In this document: positions 44,417 to 56,284 of the stretch, piece after piece
Layout: each line of letters starts with the position of its first letter
Position numbering within the stretch: the first letter of the stretch is position 1
Notes under the pieces: model-generated
The model's input: the letters and a program-made list of their open reading frames with translations, nothing else
Databases searched by the model: none
What the model was told of the DNA's origin: nothing
Position numbers and translations under genes: made by a program
NCBI GenBank assembly: GCA_031769625.1
Contig: JAUIMM010000188.1
Location: forward strand, 13,151,501-13,215,500
Length of the DNA: 64,000 nt
Direction: 5' to 3'
Source: Taudactylus pleione
Taxonomy: Eukaryota > Chordata > Amphibia > Anura > Myobatrachidae

Positions 44417-45154
44417 GTGACTCTCCTTGGTATAGATATATCTCCTTTAACGTTACACTCCACTGCTTCAAGGGCTAGTTCACCTGATGGGGTTCAGCCC
44501 TCCTCCCCAGTTACTTTTGATGAGGTCAGAGCAAGTAAAGAAACAATGGAACCTCTCATGACTGTTCAAGCCACCAAATTCATAGAATCCCTTTGTGAAC
44601 TTAAAGATCAACTGGTCTGCATTTCCAAGCAAGTAGTGACAAATGAACATCGTATTGGAGTAAATATCTGAGAGATCTCAGAGCTAGGAGACCTAGTCAC
44701 ACAAATGCAAAAAACACACAACCAAATGAAAAGCAAAATTGATGACTTATAGAATAGATCGCGCAAAAATAATTTACACCGGCTCAGTTTACTGGCGTCT
44801 ATCAAGGGCCCTGCTTTGCTCTAGTTCCTAAACGTGGATTTCCTGACACTTCTTGGACTCTCTCATACTATTACTAACTTTAAGATTGAACGCGCTCATC
44901 GAGTGGGCCCCACCAGGGACAATCTGGATGCTAGACCTAGAGCAATAATTTTTAAATGTCTAGATTTTCAGCATAAAGTGGATCTTTGGTTAGCTGCAAG
45001 GAGAACTGGCAAATTAATGTGGGAAGGCCGACAACTCATGTTATTTCAGGACTATTCCACGGAGGTCTCGGCAGCACGGAGAGAGATGGCCCCCATCTGT
45101 ACCAAATTGCTTCGCTCTAACCACAAATTCACCTTGTTGTACCTTGCTATTTGA
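44417..45154 (+). pseudogene. LINE ORF1 protein pseudogene
   Basis: The frame begins MTLLGIDISPLTLHSTAS and runs to a stop at 44671. It continues with a coiled coil (EISELGDLVTQMQKTHNQMK) ending SKIDDL, a stop, then NRSRKNNLHRL, the L1-type RRM start. The next piece (44834-45154) gives FKIERAHRVGPTRDN, RPRAIIFKCLDFQHKVDLW and QLMLFQDYSTEVSAARREM, then FTLLYLA: the end of the RRM and the C-terminal domain. ORF1p binds LINE RNA as a trimer. At least two stops and one shift break the gene. Confidence 0.92.
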
Positions 45155-48100
45155 TGGTAAAAACTTTAAGGACTTTACATCACCAGCGGACGCCCAAGAG
45201 TTTCTAATTGAAGAGGATCTTGAACGTTCTGCTGCACATGATCCATCCTCCTCAGATTGATGTTGATGTAGATAAGTATATATTTTCTATGTGGCCCATT
45301 TTGTTCTATGAGGATTATCCTTATTTGTAGTTCCTTGATGTTCATTTCTCTCACAATTTCGAAAGTGTGATTTGTTGTCTATTGTAAGATGTTTGAGTTG
45401 CATTTTTCTTCTACATCTATTTGGTTTTTCAAATTGACTGTAGATATATGTGATGTTTGATACCTTAAAATTATATTATAAGTCTTTATTTTATTACATG
45501 CATTAACCGGTTGCTCATAGGTCTATCCTAATAATCCATAGTGTTGTTTGCAAATTTAAATGCGCATGAGTTCTGACAGGGACATTTATAGATATGTACT
45601 TGTTCAATATTGTGGGTATCGTATGTTAGACACTGTTATATTATTTGCTGAAGATTTCTCAGTCTTCAATTTTGTGTTTGTTCTTCACACAGTTTTCTGA
45701 TTTAGCCATTTTCCCTCCCATGATTTTCCATTTTTTATCCTCCCCTGTTTTGGTTTTTGATTTTGCCCCATTGTCAATATTGCCTAATTTTAAGCCATTC
45801 CTATGTTTTTTCATGAAAGCACTTAATATATATTTATGGAATGTTAAGGGTATTCACACCCGCATAAACCGAAAGAGAATTTTTACATAAAGGATGAGCT
45901 TATATCTCTCTCTTACAGGAGACTCACTAAACGGATGCAGAGAATGTTAAACTTGGGCTTTTGGGCTATAGGGTAATAGCATTTGCTTCCTTCTCCTCTA
46001 AAGCCAGAGGTGTAGCAATACTAGTTCCTAAAAACTTGAGAGTTACAGTACACCATAGTACCATTGAACCAAATGGTAGATTTATCATCATATAATTTAC
46101 TATTGATGTTCATAGATATATTATAGCCAATGCATATGCTCCAAATTTATACATTAAATCCTATTTCTTAGATTTTATAGCAAAATTATACTCTCTCTCA
46201 GATACTCACATTTTATTGGGAGGAGATTTTAATATTGTGGCATCTGCAATGCCAGATAGATAAGCTAGAGCTTCACATGCGGTATCCAATCCTATCCAAT
46301 CCTAGCATTGGAATTCCCTATATATGTTAACAACTTGGACTGATAGATATTTGGAGATAACACAATCCCACATCTCGAGAATTCTCCTATTTTTCTCCCC
46401 CTCACAAATCCTTCTCACGTATTCACTATTGGCTAATGTCCTCCTCTATAGCATCAGTCATAGATACTGGTCTGGACCCTATTGCGGTCTCTGACCATGC
46501 TCCAATTTGGGTTCAATTAAATCCCATCAGTAATGTTGGTTTCCATAAGCAATGGCAATTCCCATCCACTTTGGCTAATTCCCAGAAATTTCACGGTATG
46601 CTCCATGCTGAATGGGATGCTCTTGTGTTTAATAATGCAGAACACATTCGTGACCCTGTCACATATTGGTAGGCAGCAAAGGTGACTTTGAGGGGTGCTA
46701 TAATATCTTATACTGCAAAATTCAAGAAAGAGATTACTAAAACATTGTTAGAGGCCCAAGTTAATCTTAAGTCTTCCTATCAAGCTATGGAAAAAAAATT
46801 ACTATCCACTTCTAATATCCAATCTTATAAAATTGCTAAAATTCATTATGATAAAACATTGGACCAATTAGGATACAAAATGCTCTAAAAGAGTAAATTT
46901 TTATTCTACAAACATGGAATTAAAGCAGGTCACTTACTATCTAATTTGTTATAAGGTAGCAGGCAACAATCAGACATTAAGGCACTCCAAGATGCTAATG
47001 GAAAACTACAATATTATGGAGAGGGTATTGTGTCAATATTTCATCAATACTATTCCAATCTTTAATCACAAGATACTCCAGATATAGAGGAACAAGACAG
47101 GTTTTGGGAGAGTCGTTCACTACCACAAATTACTGAAGAACACCTCTCTATGTTATTGGAATCTATAACCCCTTTAGAAGTTGAAATTTCTGTAAAACTA
47201 TTGAACCCTTTAAAATCTCCAGGCCCAGATGAACTCAAGAGTGAATTCGGTACAACCTTGCATTATCAACACCTAAACAGATTTTATTAATGCCATTATC
47301 ACAAATGGTGCTTTGCCTCTACATTTTAACACCTATTATTAAGGTCTTCCAAAAGCCAAGACGTTCCCCAGAACTTCCTTCATCTTACCACCCAATATCT
47401 TTGCTAAATACAGACTATAAATTATTTACAAAAATTTTAGCTGAGAGATTGACGCTGGTCCTAATCACTATTAATGATCCTGATCAAACAGGATTTATAT
47501 GGGGCAGGCAGTCATTCACTAATATTCAGAAGCTCCTTACATCTGTTGTTCAAGGGGGAGGGTCTCATGGGGGGTGGCCCCAATATCTTACTCTCACAAG
47601 ATGCAGAGAAAGCCTTTGATATGGTGATTTTTGGGGCCACCTCCATGAGACATTGAAGCGATTTGGTTTCAGTACACAATATATAGCTTTAATTCAGATA
47701 ATTCACTCTAAGCCAGCCTCCTTGGTTATTAGCAATGGCTATCTTTCTCCTCCATTTCCTATTTATAGAGGTACATGACAGGGATGTCCCATTGTTATTT
47801 GCTATTGAACCATTAGTGGTAGCCTTGTGAACAAATATAAATAATAAGGGTATTACTATAGGCTCTGTGGAATTAAAACCTCATTATTTGCAGATTATAT
47901 GAAGCTATTTGTTCCTAACCCTCACAGATCCCTCCCAGTTATTTTGGACCTTATGGCTCTATTTGGCTCTTTTTGCAGGATATCAGATTAATTTACAGAA
48001 AAGTGAGATATTGCCCCTTAACTGTCTGGATTCAGCTACTGATCTTTTGCCTCTCTCTCAATGATTTGTTACTAAATATACACAGAACTCCCTTAAATAT

Positions 48101-48419
48101 TTAGGCATCCAAATACCATCTGAATTTTCCAATCTATCCCTTTATCATTTTAAACTCTTCATCAAGAATATTCTTTCTCAATTTGATAATTGGATCAATC
48201 TCCCATTATCTTTATTAGGCAGGATTACATTAATTAAATTGGTTATTTTCCCGAAATCAGCATAGAAAATTAAGATGTTACCAATAGCTAGATCTAAAAA
48301 GGATATACAAATATGTATGTCCGCCTTTGCTAAATTTATATGGCAAGCAAAGAAGCCAAAAATACATAGATGCCATTTGATACAAAAAAAAACAGAATGG
48401 TGGCTTAGGCTTCCCAGAC

Positions 48420-48922
48420 GGGTTGGGTATGAAATCCCACCGGGATGACACTGGTCAGAATACCGACAGTGGCATCCTGACAGCAAGAATCCTGTCACTC
48501 ATAGGAAACACAGGTAAGTGTTTTCCTAACCCCCTACCCTAACCCTCCCTCCCTGGTGCCTAAACCTACCCTCCCCCCTACCCTCCCCCCTCCCCCCCTA
48601 AGCCTAATTCCCCCCCCGCACCCAAAAGCTAACACCCCATCCCCAGTGCCTAACCATAACCTCCCCCCTAGTGCCTAAACCTAACCTCCTCCACCCCACA
48701 CCCTAATCCTAAGCCTCCCTCCGCAGTGCCTAACCCTAACCCTTCCCCTAATGCCTAACCCTAACCCTGCTACCCAACCATAACCTCTCCCTCACACCCG
48801 GATACTTACCTTCGGATTGTTGATGGTCAGGATACTGGTGCCGAGACCCCGTCCTGTCGGGACTTCAGCACCGGTATTCATACTGTCGGCAGCCAACATG
48901 CTGCGATGCCAACTACATCCCC
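48420..48922. mobile_element. Mobile repeat with telomere-like core, copy B (inside LINE ORF2)
   Basis: TCCCAGAC (48412-48419) and TCCCAGTC (48923-48930) flank it, 7 of 8 identical. Removing the element and one copy restores the LINE frame as GGLGFPD followed by ITAFSQAALY. The ends are GGGTTGGGTATGAAATCCC and GGCATCGCAG-type complement, with CCGGGATGACA and TGTCGGGACT inside. The core (48525-48790) is degenerate CCCTAACCCTCCC with GTGCCTAACC repeats. Confidence 0.92.
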
Positions 48923-49245
48923 TCCCAGTCATAACTGCATTTTCTCAAGCAGCACTTTACAAGTACATCTTGGATTGGCTGTTGGGCGTCTCTAGGTATA
49001 CAAATAAGGTACTGGAGGAAGCGTTATTTCATCCATATGCACCAGCTGCATTACTTAATTTACCTAAAGGAGCTATCCCTGCATTCACCTGTTTTTACGG
49101 GACACTTATAATGCCTGGAGAACTATCGCTAACAAACAATCTAAAGAATATACGGTTACCAATTACATCCCTAACTGGGGCGACCCAGACTTTCCACCAT
49201 CTGTACAAAATACTTGGTTTATACAGTGGAAATGTAAGGGAACAA

Positions 49246-49709
49246 GGGCTTGATTCATTACGGATCGCTATTGCGATCGCAGCTCCTTACTACGCATACA
49301 GACCCACTGCAAAAATATGCTAATGTCTGCAATCGCAATGCCGTCACAGCCCAACATAAAGACGGGCTGTCCTTGCAAGTCTGCAAAACCATTGGTAACA
49401 TCTGAGCCTCACGCACAATTACAGCAGGTCTGACCTTACTCAGAATTTGCTAACCTCATTGCACGCAGTGAGAGGTCAAGTGTCTAATTTATGTACGCCC
49501 CTGTAACGGTGATCAAATGCACTGACACGCCTGTGTTTCCCCGACCACCCTCCCGTCAACACCCCCAAACACTCACTTCCTGTCAATCACTCTGCGATGG
49601 GTCTGCATGGTGATGACTTCACCAACTGCGATGCATACGCATGCACAATAGGCAACAATTGGCCAGCTGCAAGTGTAATCGCAATAGCGATCCTTGCTGA
49701 ATCAGGCCC
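49246..49709. mobile_element. GATTCA-ended MITE (second subfamily) inside LINE ORF2
   Basis: The ends are GGGCTTGATTCA and TGAATCAGGCCC. CAA (49243-49245) and TAA (49710-49712) flank it. Deleting the element plus one triplet rejoins the LINE frame as FIQWKCKGTSSIRDLYDPG. Inner pairing includes GGATCGCTATTGCGAT with ATCGCAATAGCGATCC. A truncated inverted copy lies at 61441-61707. Confidence 0.92.
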
Positions 49710-50058
49710 TAAGTTCGATCCGGGATTTATATGATCCAGGTCATTTCGGCAATTACGGGAGAAATTTAATCTTCCATCAAAGCATTTCTTCATGTACTTG
49801 CAAGTTCACGTCTATATAAACACCGAATTTCAACCTACACCTAATGTATTAGATCATTTATAAGAGTTACATTATGTATCTTCCTACTGAATTAGATATC
49901 TATTTATTACTAAAAGAACCTGTAAGATTGTGGTGTACTCTCCACATTAGATGGTCGAGAGACCTTCCGGAGATAGAATATATTCAAGAACTGTTTTCTT
50001 ACACAGGCACTATCTTAAAAACATTAGGATATTCTAGGTTACAAGAAGTCCACTCTAA

Positions 50059-50607
50059 GGCCCTGATTCAGAGCCGGACGCTCTGACCAGAGCGCTCGCT
50101 TTGAATCAGGGCCATCCTATTTAAATTTGGAGCGGCCTTTTGGACGCTCGCATAGCTGTGGGTTACCACCCACAGCTTATGCTAGCGTCCATGATGATGG
50201 TCTCGATGGTCAAGACCATCGCGACCATCGGGCTTGCGACGAGACCCTGCAGTAGGGTCTCGCTGCCGCAAGCCCTGGAGTGATTTTGGCTCTATCAGAG
50301 CCAAAATCACTCCCACTGACATCACTAGTGATGTCAGTGGGGCCGGCCCCAGACGGTAGGCGTTCCCATGGGAATGCCTCCGTCTGGCAGCCACGCAACC
50401 GGCACGCCTACCAAAGGGGGCGTGCTGTCAATCACCATCGACAGCACGCCCCCTTTGGTGCGAGACCCGGAGCGACAGCTTGGCTGTCGCTATCCGGGTC
50501 TCACGCATGCGCACGACGTAGCTCCCTCCGTCGTGCGCATGTGCATTTGGGTACCATCGACCCGCTTGCGAGCATCTTGCACTCGCGAACGGGTCTAAAT
50601 GAGACCC
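50059..50607. mobile_element. Multi-hairpin MITE, copy 3 (inside LINE ORF2), best preserved
   Basis: TAA flanks both sides (50056-50058, 50608-50610). Excision restores the LINE frame SRLQEVHSKFMHRSYIPQ. The 549-bp element is a run of about eleven hairpins: 50059-50113, 50142-50190, 50196-50229, 50230-50275, 50277-50313 (17-bp perfect arms), 50312-50341 (30-bp perfect palindrome), 50349-50387, 50411-50458 (19-bp perfect arms), 50459-50505, 50505-50544 and 50559-50595 (14-bp perfect arms). It is inverted relative to copy 2. No coding capacity. Confidence 0.95.
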
Positions 50608-51418
50608 TAAGTTCATGCATAGATCATATATCCCGCAGCATCAACAAAAATACATGGTCACAGGCTCTTCTGGTCAATGTCCAAAGTGTTCTACAGACAA
50701 TGCAGCTTACATCCATGCTTTTTGATCTTGTTATAAGATTAAGAATTCTGGCACAAGGTTTTGAATTTTATTAATCAAACTTTTGCCTATTCCAATGTTA
50801 TTTGGACATTTTGAGTCGTGGAAAGATGGAATACATATAAGGCATATTATACCAATATTAATTCTCATAGTTATGCTAGCAAAAAAACTTGACCTTGAAA
50901 AAAGAATTAAGAAAGCAGCGCCTTCCATTGAAGAACTTAAATCTGCTATTTTAGAACACATCTATTTTGATAGACGTAATACTCTTTCAGACACTGAACA
51001 AGGTGTGTAGAGATTTTATACTAGATGACCTTATACTCCTATCATAACAACAGAATCACATAAACAAAATATTTGTAAATACGACCTGATGTCTTATCCA
51101 ACGTGTGGTCTGATGTAGAATTTTGGCCCTTGACCTCCAACCCTATTTCAGATTGAAGTAATATCAATATTTGATCACGATTCTAATAATGTAGGCAATG
51201 TTGTCATATTCTCTTTTAGTTTTCCCCAGTTATTGTTTTTTTTGTTACCTCAGATTGTCCTCCCCCCATTTTTTTTGTTGTTGTTTATTTTTTTTGTTGT
51301 TGTTTATTTTTTTTCTTTACGTTGTTATTATAAAAAAAAAAATCTGCCTCATGTCGTGTGCAAATTATTCTTTATGCTCAGTGGTATTTTGTATATACCC
51401 TCTGTGATATATATGTAA

Positions 51419-51913
51419 TGTAGTCAATATCCCGGCATGTGGGATGTTGTACGGTGTAGATGCCGATGGTGTAAATACCGGCACCGGAATCCCGACAGTG
51501 TCAGGATCCCGGCACCAGTATCCCAACCACCGGCATCCCGAAGGTAAGTATCAAGTATTAGGGGAGGGTTAAGGTTAGGCAATAGGGTGAGGGTTAGGGT
51601 TAGGCACTAATGGGGGAGGGTTAGGTTTAGGGTGCAGGGAGGGAGGAGCTCAGGTTTAGGCACTAGGGGGAAGGTTGGGTTTAGGCACCGGGAGGTAGAG
51701 TTAGGATTAGGGTGCGGGGAGGGAGAGGTTAGGTTTAGGCACTAGGGGCAGAGAATAGGTTTAGGTACCGGGGAGGAAGGGTTAGGGTTAGGGTAGGGGT
51801 TAGAGTTAGTTGTACTATACTTACCTACCACTGTCAGAATCTTCACTGTTGGGATGCTGCTGTCGGTATTCTTACCAGCGACATACTGACCGCCGACATC
51901 CCATAACCAAGCC
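51419..51913. mobile_element. Mobile repeat with telomere-like core, copy C (TTAGGG on +)
   Basis: The right end, read inward, is GGCTTGGTTATGGGATGTCG, matching the left end of copy B. The left end ATGTAGTCAATATCCCGGC matches the right-end complement of copies A and B, so this copy is inverted. The core (51550-51800) is GGGTTAGGGTTAGGCAC-like. ATATATGT and ATATATAC flank it, a possible decayed 8-bp duplication. It lies at the 3' edge of the LINE. Confidence 0.85.
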
Positions 51914-53480
51914 ATATATACACATGTATTCTGTGTCACTGAAAATGTTTGTACTTGAATGAGGTTTCTCAGGTCCTTTTCCTTTCACTAGTTAAAGCCC
52001 TTCCAAGGAAGATAGTCATATTAGCCTGAAGAAGAGATTTACACATCTCAAAATACTTTAGAAATTACTCCTTGGACCCCATGACACTGACAGAGTCGTA
52101 TCTACTGATCCAGTTGACTTGGCACAGAGTACTAAGACTTATGGAACCACAAACTCTTTACTACCTGCCTGTTTTGTTCACCCATCTGGTAAGAGTCCCG
52201 TGATTGGTCATTTTACATACAGTATATAGTTATTTTCACATTCTGGAATTGTTAAATAAATGTTATTACTTTTTCAAGCTGTGTCCACAGTCGTTATATT
52301 GGTATATAGAACTTATAAAGTGGACACTTTTGCATGGGAATTTTTTGTTACATCACATATCTAAAAAAGCATTCTTATACTATTATTTATACCATTACCG
52401 ATTGAATTTTATTTCGTGCTCTATGGGATTGTGTTTATTTTATTTCATATTGATGAAAACCAGGGTGAAGAATCTGCAGATTTCTATTATATAAGGGATG
52501 TTTTATTCTATATACATGTATATACTGTATATTCATTAAGCCTACCATTACCACACCCCCAGAACATTTAGCCTATGTGCAACTTCCCAGTTATCGCCAA
52601 AAACACCCTCTCAGCAGCAAGAGGAGATACGTCTGAGATGTAAATGACTTTGAATCATGCGTAGTTGCTGAAAGCTGCAGATCCTTGTCTACAAATCACT
52701 AGGTCTCTCTAAAAGATGTGCTATATATCCCATATGTGTTATGTGACAAAGAAAAATTTATAAATATCTCCTTGTGGTATAACAGATTGCACTTTACCTG
52801 AGATGTTCTTCAGTAGGCTCAAAATGTCCAGTCTCAGGAAGTAAAGAGGAGAATAATATTTCCCCTACAAAGCACCAGACTTGTGGAATCACCTTGAACT
52901 AAAGTAAAACTAAATTACAACTACAAAAGGTTTTCCCTTCTTATGTCCTGTGGCTCGTCCAATTACCATGTAACAAATAAACTTGCACAAAGCTGTTTCT
53001 CTTTGAACTTCTTAACTTGGAGAATCGTGGGAGCCGAGAAGCTGGCAGGTAACCTAACCTAACCATGGTGATCTCATTCAAAGGGTCCTTGTGCTTCTGT
53101 TACTTGGTGCTAACTATGAAACATCCTCTATAACATTTTCTAATTCTGTAGTGCTGAAAATATCTTATGTCATGATGACAATTTCATTACAAAAATATAT
53201 ATACAGTATATTTATATTTCAGGAACTCATCATCATGGCTCCTCCATCTTCATTACCCTGATTTCAGCAGTACTCTATGCCACGTGTTTTATCATGCTAA
53301 AAATAAACGTGACCATTTCATTGTTCATTTCTGGGGACATAATGAAAACTTAAATTCCATAATTTCATTTTTTTTTTTTTTGTGAATACTGCAAATGCAT
53401 TTTAACGCAAGAAAATCCTTTGCCTTTTCTGTACTGCGGTGCTGTTGATTGGAGGACACTGCTTTAAAAAGGTGAATATA
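51914..53480. other. No gene; possible Penelope-type terminal piece
   Basis: At 52025-52052 CTGAAGAAGAGATTTACACATCTC followed by AAAA has the CTGANGA, stem-loop and A-rich layout of decayed Penelope ribozyme motifs. The rest is AT-rich and unassigned. Confidence 0.4.
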
Positions 53481-53483
53481 TAT

Positions 53484-53484
53484 T

Positions 53485-53529
<45 letters not shown>

Positions 53530-53651
53530 GGATGTGCAGGCTCGGTTCTACCCGAATCTTATTTGGTTTCAGCTGTCACGAGTTTTGGATAGCCAATAAG
53601 AGTTGGTAAACAAAAACGAACGGAACCGAGTAGAACTGAGCCTGCACATCC

Positions 53652-53701
<50 letters not shown>

Positions 53702-53758
53702 ATATTTATTTAGTATATATATATATATATATATACTGTATATATATATATATATATC
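53484..53758. repeat. Long (TA)n tract interrupted by a MITE
   Basis: TA dinucleotides at 53484-53526 and 53655-53758 flank the MITE at 53527-53654. Before insertion this was one long TA microsatellite. Confidence 0.93.
53527..53654. mobile_element. 128-bp hAT-type MITE (TAGGGATG ends) in (TA)n
   Basis: TAGGGATGTGCAGGCTCGG and CCGAG...CCTGCACATCCCTA form terminal repeats that continue inward (TTCTACCCGA / GTAGAACTGAG). The flanks are ATATATAT on both sides, so the duplication cannot be distinguished from the microsatellite. Confidence 0.9.
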
Positions 53759-53759
53759 A

Positions 53760-55060
53760 GTCTCTCTGAAAAAATATTGACATCATCGCCAATTAACAAA
53801 AGTTAAAACACATACTGTATTGTTTTACTTTTTCGTTCGTTCCTGTATTGTATGGTGTGGATGAATGAGACTAATGCATCAGCTGGCACTGGAATTGTTG
53901 AGATGAGAGCGAAAAAAAGTAAAGGGCTCAAATTATTCAACATAATGCATTAACAGAATGGCACACAATCCCGTCACTAAGTGATTCTAATTGGCCTTTT
54001 GTGCTCTATTTTTGTTATATCTTACAATAAAAAAAAATACAGCGCATGGTTTGGACATATTCCCGTAGAAAAATTGATGAAATAAATTCTAAGTGGAAGT
54101 AGCTGCTAATTATTTTTTATCGAAAGAACCTGAGGCAGGTTTCGAAAAACAAGCCTTTGATTCTAGAATGTCACAGTGACATGATATTCATTGGATGAGA
54201 AGAAAATATGCTTTATTCTCCAAAGTCAAGTGAGCTCCGGTGACATTGAATTACGTTAGCTCCTGGAGTAATAGCTGATAGTGTTCCTGGGCGCTTGTTC
54301 TTTATACTTTCTTGGGAACATAGTGTTTTTTATTACATGGAAAATTCAGCCAATGTCTCAATGTTTTCAAACTATATAAGTTTCAAAGTAACATCCCAAA
54401 TGCATACTCGATAATGACAGTATGTGGTAACAAAATACTCAATTAAAATTAAACATTTTAACAGTTAAATATATACAATTTAGAAATGAAATTAACAAAG
54501 TCTACTTCTCAGAATGTCTGAAACTTCTCTTTAGAATCTGCTGTTTGGTTTGCCAGAAGGTGGGCTCCTTCGGTCTATTTGCAGCAAATCAATTCGGGAA
54601 TCTATCATTAGTGGTTAAAAAAAAAAAGTTTAAAACAAAGTTTTGAGTGTGTAATAAGCTGTTTCCAATGCACATTTGTCCAATCTGCTATTTCGTTTCC
54701 AATTCTTTTGAAGTGCTTCCTGTCAGAATAACCTTTACAAGACAAATCTGTTCAAATAGAACATAATTTAAAAGGCAAGATTTTTGCCAAAATGTGAAAC
54801 TTTCTTTTTCAGCTTTACCTTGGTTCGCCAAACACGAAACAATATCATTAGAGGAAACTCCTAATTTGCGTTGCTCATCTCAACCGTTTTTATTGTGATG
54901 GCCTCCAATTACTGTAGGCAAGTGTGTACTCTTTACATTTAAATTGGCATATATTAGTAGATACATTATATTTTATAAACAGTATTCTGTTAATTTCAGC
55001 CAACTAGCATATGTTAGTATTAGGAATAAAATTATTGTGGTGGTTAATATTACTGCCCCC
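53760..55060. other. No gene seen
   Basis: AT-rich sequence, apparently low in repeats. Nothing recognised on either strand. Confidence 0.4.
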
Positions 55061-55061
55061 G

Positions 55062-55860
55062 GCATGATTTCAATTGGCGTGGTGCTTACATGTTCTTCCC
55101 GTGTTTGCGTGGGTTTCCTTTGGGTGCTTTGGTTTCCTCCCACTCTGCAAATTCAGTTAATTGGCCTCTGACAAAAATGAACCCTGGGACAGAGACTGAT
55201 GTGAATGACTGAAACATTCTCTGTAAAGTGCTTCATAATATGGGCCTGATTCAGACCCGGACGCTATTTGCGGACGCTCGTTCTTAAAAAGGGGCCGGAT
55301 ATTTAAATTGAGCTCTCGCTCTTTGCGGTGTGTTGACGCCTCTATGTCTGAGCGAACGTCCGAAAAATGCGCTTGCTATTTTGTAAAGACGCCCCTTTGC
55401 CGTTCGCATCACACATCATTTCTGTTATTTATTAGATTAATCGGAAACATCGAAAGGCATCTGAACTGCTCGCAGTGCTTGTGGTAGGATTTTCTTCCCG
55501 TTATCACTGCGAGCAGTTCAGGCTAAAAGACAAGCAAGTGACGTGGTCGATGACGCTCCTTTACTAATTATGCAATGCCATTAAACGCCGTTTTGACTGT
55601 TAGGCACGCCTGCGTTCGGATCTCCACTCCCCCGTTTTCAAGCACCTTCCCCTGTTACCACCCACAAACGGTACATTCTGTCACTCAAATTAGCAGCCCC
55701 TCGTTGTTTTACGAGTGCACAATTTCTGACCGCAATGACTGGTTTGCGCATGCGCATTACGAACCATACGCATGCGCAGTTGTGCGAACATCGCTCAGAG
55801 CTTACGAGCGGCTCTGAATCAGGTGCAATGTGTGCACTATAGAAATAACTTAATAAATAA
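55062..55860 (+). mobile_element. SINE (L2-like body) split by a multi-hairpin MITE
   Basis: CTTCCCGTGTTTGCGTGGGT, GGTTTCCTCCCACTCTGC, TTAATTGGCCTCTGAC and GGGACAGAGACTGATGTGAA match the body and tail at 56.4-56.6 kb. The tail resumes at 55827 (GTGTGCACTATAGAAATAAC and TAATAAATAA). The head is degraded. Confidence 0.8.
55242..55826. mobile_element. Multi-hairpin MITE, second type (inside a SINE)
   Basis: The ends are GGGCCTGATTCAGA and TCTGAATCAGGTGC. TAT (55239-55241) and AAT (55827-55829) lie at the position of AATATG in the intact SINE. The inner hairpin CTGAACTGCTCGCAGTG (55461-55477) with its exact complement (55505-55521) is perfect. Positions 55530-55826, reversed, match 62268-62580, which is next to a Harbinger-like ORF. 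Confidence 0.88.
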
Positions 55861-56280
55861 TGCTTAGTTGAATGTATGCCAGTTTGCCGAATATAACTTG
55901 CGTGTACTCGCACTGTTCCTGTTCTGCGACCACATGTAGTCAAGTATGAGCAATGCAAACTTGCAATTATTTCAAGTGCTTCTTTACTTGCAATTGAGGA
56001 GTGAGCAAGAGACAAAGATGGTTTCAACTCTACAAACAGACAAATACACTCAATTATTTTTGTGTATGCAAATTGGAGCCCTTATGGCTGATTTACTTTG
56101 TCCAATCAGATTTGGACCCGTAGCCTGTAAACTAGTCTTTCATTCAAAACAATTTGAGCTTTTGTACTTATATTTTGAATGGCATATTCATATATACCAG
56201 ACTTGCGATTCTCAGTAAAGAATCATCTCTGGTAAATGTGGAGGCCATGTCCAAATGTTTGGCATGTCAGCTTAATGTGC
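55861..56280. other. No gene seen
   Basis: AT-rich sequence between two SINE copies. The short open frames are unsupported. Confidence 0.4.
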
Positions 56281-56284
56281 AGCA

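Larger units (their letters stand above)
45819..51010 (+). pseudogene. LINE ORF2 (endonuclease and reverse transcriptase) pseudogene
   Basis: ALNIYLWNVKGIHTRINRKR near 45819 opens the AP-type endonuclease. LQETH, LLGGDFNIV (GGDFN at 46219-46233) and SDHAPIWV (about 46489) are its catalytic blocks. RT follows: LKSPGPDE (about 47216), YHPISLLNTDYKLFTKILAE (47386), DAEKAFDM (47600) and FADYM in place of FADDM (about 47887). Then NSLKYLGIQIP and WINLPLSLLGRITLIK. The C-terminal region has CPKCSTDNAAYIHAF (50674), a zinc-knuckle-like motif, and ends ILEHIYFDRRNTLSDTE. Many stops and shifts, plus three insertions, break it. Confidence 0.93.
44100..51418 (+). mobile_element. L1/Tx1-type LINE split by three later insertions
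   Basis: ORF1 (about 44417-45154) and ORF2 (about 45819-51010) lie in the canonical order on the plus strand, followed by a T-rich 3' region up to the telomere-like element at 51419. Insertions at 48420-48922, 49246-49709 and 50059-50607 add 1.5 kb. Without them the LINE is about 5.8 kb, a normal full length. Stops and frameshifts in both ORFs show it is inactive. Confidence 0.9.

Noticed and set aside
44186..44420. Short frames upstream of LINE ORF1
   Set aside because: They fall in the LINE 5' region, have no ORF1 similarity and overlap each other.
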